A stretch of 64,000 bases of DNA from Prionace glauca (taxonomy: Eukaryota; Chordata; Chondrichthyes; Carcharhiniformes; Carcharhinidae), in assembly GCA_037974335.1 (NCBI GenBank), contig CM075760.1:64904360-64968359 (forward strand), written 5' to 3'. Of this stretch, positions 56,911 to 64,000 are shown piece after piece. A program made the translations under genes and the position numbers. A model generated the notes under the pieces. That model saw nothing but the letters and a program-made list of their open reading frames with translations. It did no database searches and was not told the DNA's origin. Position 1 is the stretch's first letter, and every line of letters begins with the position of its first letter.

Positions 56911-57686
56911 TAAAAAGTCTGACAACACCAGGTTTTAGTCCAACCGATTTATTTGATAATATTCTCACAAGCTTTCGAGGGTGCTGCCTCTTTGTCAAGT
57001 GAATGGAGAGTTCTGGCCTCAGACAGACAGAGCATACAAAGTACAGACAGTTGCTGATTAGAATGCGAATCCTTACACCTAACCTGCTGTTCAATTCTTA
57101 AAGTGGCTGATAATGTGAGTGGAAGGAGCACTGATCACAGTTTAAAGAGATGTGTATTGTCTCCAGACAGTACAGTAAGTGAGGTTTTGCAAACCCAGGC
57201 AAGTCACGGGGGTTACAGATAGTGCGACATGAACCCAAGATCCCTGTTGAGACCGTCCTCATGTGTGCGGAACTTGGCTATCAGTTCCGCACACATGAGG
57301 ACGGTCTCAACAGGGATCTTGGGTTCATGTCGCACTATCTGTAACCCCCGTGACTTGCCTGGGTTTGCAAAACCTCACTTACTGTACTGTCTGGAGACAA
57401 TACACATCTCTTTAAACTGTGATCAGTGCTCCTTCCACTCACATTATCAGCCACTTTAAGAATTGAACAGCAGGTTAGGTGTAAGGATTCGCATTCTAAT
57501 CAGCAACTGTCTGTACTTTGTATGCTCTGTCTGTCTGAGGCCAGAACTCTCCATTCACTTGACAAAGAGGCAGCACCCTCGAAAGCTTGTGAGAATATTA
57601 TCAAATAAATCGGTTGGACTAAAACCTGGTGTTGTCAGACTTTTTACTGTGTTTACGCCAGTCCAACGCCGGCATACCCACATCAT
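56911..57686. repeat. Large near-perfect palindrome (foldback element)
   Basis: 56911-57273 and 57284-57646 are reverse complements over about 363 bases with a 10-base centre (TTGGCTATCA). The outer ends are TAAAAAGTCTGACAACACC and its complement. A further tail to 57686 (GTTTACGCCAGTCCAACGCC) matches the complement of the tail before the 10349 copy. By eye the arms appear identical or nearly so, which implies a very recent event, gene conversion or an assembly foldback. Confidence 0.95.
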
Positions 57687-57734
57687 AAATTATTAAGAAC
57701 AAAGGAAAAATACGGTGAATGATGTACAGGATGG

Positions 57735-58030
57735 GGGGGGGGGGTGGCGGGGGCGGGGGGTGGGGGAGTGCGAGGATATTATAAGACAGGCTGCTCAGTA
57801 TCAGGGGAATTAGTCATTTGAAGGTTAATGTTTAAAATGGGCAGATTCCACATCCAACTGGACCAGGAGCTGTTTATAGGGGGGAGTGGTGGAGGATTGA
57901 TTGGGGAGGGGGGGATCAGTAATTAGAAAGGGGGGGTTCAGTCAGTCTAGGGGCTGTTCACAGGGAGGGAGCGGAAATTTACCAGGGCGAGGGCAGGAGA
58001 GGGAACTTAGAGGGATTGGGTGCTGAGACA
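57735..58030. repeat. G-rich block
   Basis: Long G runs on the forward strand (for example a run of 10 at 57735-57744) interspersed with GGGGAGGGGGGG tracts; quadruplex-forming potential. Confidence 0.8.
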
Positions 58031-59068
58031 GATGTTTAAAATCTGTGTTTAGTGTAGGGTACAGTTTAAAACCTCTCTTTAGTGGAGGGTGCAGTTTAAA
58101 ATCTGTGTTTAGTGTAGGGTACAGTTTAAAAACGTTATTTAGTGTAGGGTAAGTTTAAAATCTCTGTTTAGTGTAGGGTACAGTTTAAAATCTGTGTTTA
58201 GTGTAGGGTACAGTTTAAAATCTGTGTTTAGTGTAGGGTACAGTTTAAAATCTGTTTAGTGTAGGGTACAGTTTAAAATCTGTGTTTAGTGTATGGTACA
58301 GTTTAAAACCTCTGTTTAGTGTAGGGTACAATTTAAAACCTCTTTAGTGTAGGGTACAGTTTAAAATCTGTGTTCAGTGTAGGGTACAGTTTAAAATCTG
58401 TGTTTAGTGTAGGGTACAATTTAAAACCTCTTTAGTGTAGGGTACAGTTTAAAACCTCTGTTTAGTGTAGGGTACAGTTTAAAACCTCTGTTTAGTGTAG
58501 GGTACAGTTTAAAATCTCTTTAGTGTAGGGTACAGTATAAAATCTGTGTTTAGTGTAGGGTACAGTTTAAAACCTCTGTTTAGTGTAGGGTTAAGTTTAA
58601 AATCTGTGTTTAGTGTAGGGTACAGTTTAAAACCTCTGTTTAGTGTAGGGTACAGTTTAAAATCTGTGTTCAGTGTAGGGTAGAGTTTAAAACCTCTGTT
58701 TGGTGTATGGTAGAGTTTAAAATCTGTGTTTAGTGTAGGGTACAGTTTAAAACCTCTGTTTAGTGTAGGGTACAGTTTAAAATCTGTGTTTAGTGTAGGG
58801 TACTGTTTAAAATCTGTGTTTAGTGTACGTTAGAGTTTAAAACCTCTGTTTAGTGTAGGGTACAGTTTAAAACCTCTGTTTAGTGTAGGGTACAGTTTAA
58901 AACCTCTGTTTGGTGTAGGGTACAGTTTAAAACCTCTGTTTAGTGTAGGGTAGAGTTTAAAATCTGTGTTTAGTGTAGGGTACAGTTTAAAATCTGTGTT
59001 TAGTGTAGGGTACATTTTAAAACCTCTGTTTAGTGTAGGGTACAGTTTAAAATCTGTGTTTAGTGTCG
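58031..59068. repeat. 30-bp minisatellite, about 34 copies
   Basis: Unit TGTTTAGTGTAGGGTACAG plus TTTAAAATCTG or TTTAAAACCTC. The two variants often alternate, giving a 60-bp higher-order pattern. Some units are shortened by 2 bases. A reverse-strand frame repeats KLYPTLN by virtue of the period, not because it is a gene. Confidence 0.97.
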
Positions 59069-60050
59069 GAGAGGGTTTGAACAGTGGTGGGGGTTGGGGT
59101 GTTACGGTGCTGAGGGGGACTTGGAGGGGGATTGAAGAGGGGTTGGGCAGTGGGGGGGGAGGGTGTGGGGCTGAGGGGCATTTGGAGGCAGATTTAGAGG
59201 GTTTGGGCAGTGGGGAGGAGGGGGGAGTACGGGGCTACGAGGGAAGGATTTGGTGGGCAGGAGGTTTAGAGGGATTGTGGGGAGGGATGACATTCAGCTG
59301 GAGGTGGGGGGGGGGATTGAGGGATTAAAGGGGAGAGCGGAGAGGGATGTAGGGGGAGACTCCGGGATTCTGGTGGGGAATTAAAGGAATTCAGAGATTC
59401 AGCAGCAGGGACTGAGGGATGGAATTGGGGAAACTTGAGAGGGATTTGGGAAGGGGGGCTTCGAGGGGGATTTCTGAGGGTTTGAGGGATACAGGAGGGA
59501 TCTGGGAGGGGCAGTGACTCACAAGTGGGGCAATTAAAAGATGTAGTTTGGGACTCAGACAGATTGGAGGGGGTGGGATTGGAGAGGGAGCAGGATTGGA
59601 GGGTCAGAGGGATGCGCAAGTGTGGGGGGGGTCAATTCAGGGGGATTCTAGAGGAATCACGGGGGGGGGGAATAAACTGTAGAGAGTCTGAGGGGGAGTT
59701 AGCAGAAGGGGATGAGTCAGAGTTGGGGGGGGTGCAGACGGAGGGGGGCTTAGGAATTGGGGCAGGAGCTTGGGAAATCCAGGGGGATTAGAGTCAGATT
59801 GGCGGTGGATGTCGGGAGAGAGATTGAGGGGAAGGGCGGGGGGGGGGGCTGCTTAGAGTCAGATTAAAGGAGATCAGGCAGAGGGACAGGGAATCAGACG
59901 GGAGAAACAGGAATGTGGGGGGGGGGGGAAATTGAGGGAATTAGGAGAGATCGAGAGATCAGAGGGATACCGGGGAGTTGGAGCTCAGATGGATGTGGCA
60001 GTGGGTGAGAAGATTTGGCAGAGAGGATCGGGAGGGGGCCAGAGAGGTGG
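59069..60050. repeat. Purine/G-rich low-complexity block
   Basis: Forward strand is dominated by GGGGGATT, GAGGG and GGAGGGG; strong strand asymmetry. Open frames on both strands here are low complexity (Gly/Glu-rich forward, Pro/Ser-rich reverse). Confidence 0.9.
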
Positions 60051-60824
60051 GGCATTAAAAAGGGGGGCCACTCAAATGGGGGGGCCAGTAAAGGGGGCCA
60101 TTAAAAAAGGGGGGGCCGTAAAAAGGGGGGCCAGCCAAAAGGGCCATTAAAAAGGGGGGGCCAGCAAAAAAAGGGGAGGCCTGTAAAAAAGGGGGATCAG
60201 CAAAAATGGGGGGCCATTAAAAAGGGGAGCATTAAAAGAGGGGGCCACCAAAAAAGGGGGGGCCAGCCAAAAGGGGGGCCACCAAAAAAAGGGGGGCCTG
60301 TAAAAAAAGGGGGGGCCAGCCAAAAGGGGGGCCACCAAAAAAAGGGGGGCCTGTAAAAAAAGGGGGGCCAGCCAAAAGGGCCATTAAAAAGGGGGGGGCT
60401 GTAAAAAAAGGGGGGCCAGCCAAAAGGGGGGGCCACCAAAAAAAGGGGGGCCTGTAAAAAAAGGGGGGGCCAGCCAAAAGGGCCATTAAAAAGGGAGGGC
60501 CTGTAAAAAAAGGGGGTCAGCAAAAATGGGGGGGCAGCAAAAAGGGGGACATTAAAAAGGGGAGCATTAAAAGAGGGGGCCATTAAAAAGGGGGGGCCAC
60601 CAAAAAAGGGGGGGGGCAGCAAAAAAGGGGGGCCATTAAAAATGGGGGCACCAAAAAAAGGGGGGGCCTGTAAAAAAGGGGGGGGCAGCCAAAAGGGGGG
60701 CCACCAAAAAAGGGGGGGCCTGTAAAAAAAGGGGGGGCAGCAAAAAAGGGGGGCCATTAAAAAGGGGGGCACCAAAAAAGGGGGGCCAGCCAAAAGGGGG
60801 CCACCAAAAATAGGGGGGCCTGCA
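60051..60824. repeat. 18-bp A-run/G-run satellite
   Basis: Alternating runs such as AAAAAGGGGGGCCATT, AAAAAAGGGGGGCCTGT and AAAAGGGGGGCCAGCC, period near 18. Because 18 is a multiple of three, the reverse strand stays open for 214 codons (60197-60841), reading PPFFYRPPFFWWPPFW-type repeats. I regard that as a by-product of the period. Confidence 0.95.
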
Positions 60825-61130
60825 TTTAATTGCATTGTCATTGTAAAACGATGAACAAGAATAATGTAATATAATCATGCAGCAACGACTCTGACGTTTG
60901 AGAATTCGATAATTTTCCAGGAAATCACCATTTACCTCAGATCGCCGCAAGATGGCGCTGCCTCACCATGTTTGTGTATTTACTGCAGTAGTTGCGGGAA
61001 GAATAACAATGTGATGGTGCTACTGGTTTGGTTACTCACGGTGTCAAGATATTCTTGGAAATCACACTATCGCTATCACGTACTCCACTATATTATGCTT
61101 TTTTTCTTTCCCTTTCTGTAATTCCTGGTT
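60825..61130. other. Flank of the satellite, nothing recognised
   Basis: Contains CAAGATGGCG at 60948-60957, a YY1-type site by sequence, with no gene evident next to it. Confidence 0.4.
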
Positions 61131-61490
61131 GTATTTAAGCTATTGCTTTTCTCAGTGTACTCCTTTGTTTGTCTCACTGCCTATCTGCTTCTCTTGTTCT
61201 CCATTCGTTTGTCTCTCTTTGTGTCTCCGTCTGTATTGTCTCCACATAAATGCAATTTTTCTTTCACGATTCCTTCATCGTATCTTCATCTATTTTCCTT
61301 CCCGCCTCCGTCTTTCCCCCATTTATCTCACTGTCAGTCCCACTATTTACCTCCCTGTCTCTCCCTCATTTCTACCATTCCCTTGCCTCATGTTTATCAC
61401 TCTACATCTCTCTGTTTCTCCGAACTTATGCCTTTTCTTGCTTCACATTTTCTTCTCATCGTGCCATGAAGATTCAATACTTCTGATTTT
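61131..61490. repeat. Pyrimidine-rich (TCTC-like) region
   Basis: Eroded CTCTGTCTC/TTTCTC sequence such as GTTTGTCTCTCTTTGTGTCTC; overlapping open frames are compositionally biased. Confidence 0.7.
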
Positions 61491-61867
61491 GATGAATGAA
61501 TTTTAGGGCCCAGGTCAGAGCAAATAAATACCCCCGGGAACTGCCAGACTTAGCGAAGATTGGGCAAAAAATTTAAATTCTACAAACGTCCCTCAAACTG
61601 AGCGAGAAGCATTTGATGTTTCTGCCTGATTTTAGAGCCAGGGACTTTTTGTGTGTTAGCGTGTATGATAACCACTGAACTGAAGCAGCTGATCGCAGAG
61701 CCCATACAATCAGGCTGTCTGCAATGTTCAACTCTACTGTATTGCTGCAGGTTCTAATGGTGAGACTGACAGCCCATTCTATAGAATACAAGAGGACAGC
61801 CGTTATTTCCAACCGGATGTTTCAATTAATCTTGAACTTCAAAATTTAAAATCTTTCATCCTGCAGA

Positions 61868-62712
61868 TGTCTAAGGGAGCAATGCTCACTCATGTGCCCC
61901 TTTCTTCTTCTTGACCAGAGCCTCAATATCCCGAGTCATCCACGGTTCCCTACGTCTACCAGCCTTGCCCTTCACTCTAAGAGGAAAGTGATGTGAATGT
62001 GAATGTTTTGGGCGCCGCACCTGCGCAAAGATATTTTGGCCTTGGAGGGAATGCAGAGGAGGTTTACTAGGCTCATACCGGAGTTGAGGGGATTGAGCTA
62101 TGAGGAGAGGCTGAATAAACTAGGCTTGTACTCGTTAGAGTTTAGAAGAATGAGGGGAGATCTCATTGAGACATATAAGATGATGAATGGGATGGATAGG
62201 GTAGAAAAGGTGGAGAGACTCTTCCCGCTCAAAAAAGACAGTAGGACTAGGGGGCACAGCCTCAAGATAAAGGGGGAGTGGTTTAGAACGGAGTTGAGGA
62301 GGAACTTCTTCACTCAGAGGGTGGTGAATCTCTGGAATTCTCTGCCCGTTGAAGTGGTGGAGGCTGCCTCGCTAAATATTTTTAAGAAACGGGTTGATGG
62401 GTTTTTGATAAGAGGGGGGATTAAGGGATATGGGGAGAGGGCCGGAAAGTGGAACTGAGCCACGACAGATCAGCCATGATCTTATTGAATGGCGGGGCAG
62501 GCTCGAAGGGCCAGATGGCCTACTCCTGCTCCTATTTCTTATGTTGTTATGTTCTTATGTGATAACCCTGAACGCTGGTTAACACTCTTTTGAAAGCCTC
62601 CCACTTCCCAGACGTTCCTTTGCCTTCCCACGGGCTCCCCCAATTAACTTTTGAAAGTTCCTGCCTGATACCATCAATATTCGCCTTGCCCCAATTCAGA
62701 ATTTTAACTTCT
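61868..62712 (-). mobile_element. Antisense LINE split by a young CR1
   Basis: Reverse strand 62570-62712 reads ILNWGKANIDGIRQELSKVN and SGKWEAFKRVLTSVQGYH; reverse strand 61868-61990 continues RVKGKAGRRREPWMTRDIEA and LVKKKKGAHE. The two parts are consecutive pieces of one LINE ORF, separated by the forward CR1 at 62005-62559. The right end abuts the TCR V exon. Confidence 0.8.
62005..62559 (+). mobile_element. CR1-like LINE, 5' truncated, young
   Basis: [20 protein letters not shown] through [20 protein letters not shown] to the ORF2 end, then CCTATTTCTTATGTTGTTATG tail. Inserted in another LINE. Confidence 0.93.
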
Positions 62713-62737
62713 GGGTCATGAGATGAGTAACAGAGTC

Positions 62738-63020
62738 TCAATGTCTCAGTCAGAACCAGTTGTTGAAGCAGTACAGGGTGAAGATTCAGCAATACGATGC
62801 AGGTTCTCTGCACCGAGTTCAGGTACACAACATTACCTGTTCTGGTATCGTCAGTATCCACATCGAGCTCCTCAGTATCTGCTCAGAGCCGTTAGTTGTG
62901 GGTTTACCGATACGGTTCCCAGCTTTGAACACTTCAGTGGCAATCTCAACTTGAAACAACCTTGTCCATGAAAGATTTGAAGGTGAGAGACTGCGCCGTG
63001 TATTACTGTGCACCGAGATC
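62738..63020 (+). pseudogene. TCR alpha/delta-type V segment, broken
   Basis: VSMSQSEPVVEAVQGEDSAI then RCRFSAPSSGTQHYLFWYRQ and YPHRAPQYLLRAV give a TCR V framework 1 to 2 with the first Cys and the core Trp; the YRQYP..PQYLL pattern fits TRAV/TRDV better than TRBV or Ig. Framework 3 (FEHFSGNLNLKQ) then breaks: a small deletion shifts the frame near 62962, and the end resumes as MKDLKVRDCAVYYCAPR in another frame. A second oddity is an extra Cys after RAVS. The V exon has no leader or acceptor: LINE sequence ends about 25 bases upstream. The recombination signal that follows is intact in spacing. Confidence 0.88.
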
Positions 63021-63059
63021 CACAGTGAATGAGGCTCCCGCGGGCCTCATACAAAATTT
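63021..63059 (+). promoter_or_regulatory. Recombination signal, 23-bp spacer
   Basis: Heptamer CACAGTG (63021-63027), 23-base spacer (63028-63050), nonamer ACAAAATTT (63051-63059, consensus ACAAAAACC). It directly follows TGTGCACCGAGATC of the TCR V. A 23-bp spacer is the type carried by V segments of TCR alpha, beta, delta and IgH. Confidence 0.88.
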
Positions 63060-63780
63060 GGCACAGGTCCATAATCAATGGTTCATTGTCAGGACAACAC
63101 ATAGGGTTAAAAATCAGAGAATCTTTACCCATAGTGAGCGTGACAATATAGCCTCATCTGAGTGTTTTGCCTCACTGAGGTTAAGGATTGTCACTGTTGG
63201 TAAATTGAGATTTTTTACTCATGTTACTATCAGATCAAGTCCAATCAATCCCCGATCCCGTTCACACAAACCCACAGATCTCTCAGGAGAACAAGGTCAT
63301 CAACCTGTACTTCAAATGTTCCAGATCAGTCAACTGTGTGACAGACTTTCAAAAGTGATCAAATATCAAAGGCAGACTCAGGGTTGCCTCATGTTGAAGT
63401 TCCTGGATTAATAATATTGACTTAATGAAATCAATGTTTTCCAAGTCGAACCGCATCTCAATTCTGAGTTGAGTTATTACCTTTTCCCGGTGTACTTAAA
63501 ATAGCATATCTATTAATGATCCTCTTGCACTGGGCACTCACTACTTGTGCATTAGACAGACGTCAGATTATCTGCTTCATTTTTCACTTTAATTCGTATG
63601 AAGATTTACCTAACGAAATATACTAACATTGAACTCGAAGGAAAGAGAGTTTAACCGAGCAAGAGACAGGATGACTGACAATGTGACAGAGAGCAAGAGG
63701 GTGAGGAAGACGCCCACAGCCTGGGTTACAATTTGATTGGTGAAAACCAGCTGCACTTCGTCGTCAGCTAACAGTGATTG
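63060..63780. other. Intergenic DNA between two V-like units
   Basis: No exon or known repeat recognised. Confidence 0.45.
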
Positions 63781-63790
63781 GTCAAAAGCT

Positions 63791-63894
63791 AACGTCATCT
63801 CAGGCAGACTAGCCAATCACTGCACTGAGAAACGCCCCCCAGTTTCCCTATAATTGCAGTTGTCTCTGGTCTAAGTTGACTCTGTGATATAAAA
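63791..63894 (+). promoter_or_regulatory. Candidate V promoter elements
   Basis: AACGTCA (63791-63797, CRE-like), CCAAT (63813-63817) and ATATAAAA (63887-63894), the last 48 bases upstream of the ATG at 63942. Arrangement is plausible for a TCR V promoter; each motif alone is weak. Confidence 0.45.
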
Positions 63895-63941
63895 CTAGAA
63901 GCAGGAACACAGTTTAAACAATTTCTGTCCAATCTGGAACC

Positions 63942-63987
63942 ATGTGTTCCCCTGTGTGCCTTACTGATAATAATGGTCACACTGCCG
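63942..63987 (+). pseudogene. Possible leader exon of another TCR V (edge)
   Basis: ATGTGTTCCCCTGTGTGCC is followed by CTGATAATAATGGTCACAC and donor CCG|GTAAGT at 63988. The ATG frame (MCSPVCLTDNNGHTA) is not hydrophobic, whereas the frame one base over reads PLCALLIIMVTLP, a good signal peptide core without an in-frame ATG. Either the leader is frameshifted or the start is elsewhere. The V exon would lie beyond the window. Confidence 0.45.
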
Positions 63988-64000
63988 GTAAGTCACTGCT

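Noticed and set aside
59102-59791. Long open frames in the purine block
   Set aside because: Both strands are open because of low complexity; residue content is Gly/Glu or Pro/Ser only.
57735-60824. G-rich repeats as an Ig switch region
   Set aside because: They lie 14 kb downstream of the membrane exons, with a GPCR between, and do not sit upstream of a C gene. Sharks are not known to have classical switch regions.
60197-60841. 214-codon reverse frame as a protein gene
   Set aside because: It is a consequence of the 18-bp repeat period; composition is almost only P, F, W, G, A and L, with no domain.
1-64000. Endogenous retrovirus or Polinton
   Set aside because: No long terminal repeats, capsid, protease-integrase or envelope signatures were recognised; all reverse transcriptase pieces are of non-LTR type.

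Overview
The window reads as nuclear DNA of a cartilaginous fish, most likely a shark. Three things support this: an IgM-type heavy-chain gene arranged as a compact single cluster, whose V, D and J are already fused in the germline; a dense background of CR1-like LINEs and tRNA-derived (HE1-type) SINEs of the kind common in elasmobranchs; and a GPR139-like receptor. No bacterial-style operons, CRISPR arrays, retroviruses or Polintons were recognised.

Layout. 1-0.87 kb is an 84-bp minisatellite running off the left edge. 2-11 kb is repeat-rich intergenic DNA. 11.0-14.2 kb is a decayed paralogue of an Ig V upstream region, with a leader exon (13521) and a broken VH (13959-14205). The same ancestral segment recurs at 22.0-25.1 kb, where it leads into the working gene.

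24.7-43.6 kb is the immunoglobulin gene: TATA box, leader, one VDJ exon, C1, C2, C3, C4 with a secretory tail and poly(A) signal, then two membrane exons. All introns after the leader are compatible in phase. The predicted secreted chain is 569 codons plus stop and the membrane chain 601 codons plus stop, neither with an internal stop. The J-C1 intron (8.8 kb) is swollen by two long CR1 copies. Unusual traits are the fused VDJ, a serine where IgM C1 normally has the light-chain cysteine, Glu at the VH position usually Gly44, an extra cysteine in C2, a short secretory tail and an atypical last membrane codon pair.

43.6-57 kb holds LINE/SINE copies, four tRNA-derived sequences (Val, Phe, Glu, Thr-like; at least three look decayed), a possible VH scrap, and a two-exon GPR139-like receptor (52.9-54.5 kb) that looks intact. 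56.9-57.7 kb is a near-perfect 736-bp palindrome; a smaller relative lies at 10.3-10.6 kb. 57.7-60.8 kb is a very G/purine-rich block with a 30-bp minisatellite and an 18-bp satellite.

62.7-63.06 kb is a T-cell receptor alpha/delta-type V segment with a 23-bp-spacer recombination signal. It is frameshifted and has lost its leader to a LINE. A possible leader exon of another such V sits at the right edge (63942). So an IgM cluster and TCR V DNA lie about 19 kb apart, which is the most interesting feature of the window together with the unusual Ig chain.

The Ig and GPCR exon calls rest on recognisable residues and splice phases. Repeat boundaries are approximate, and family names for repeats come from remembered consensus features, not from a search.
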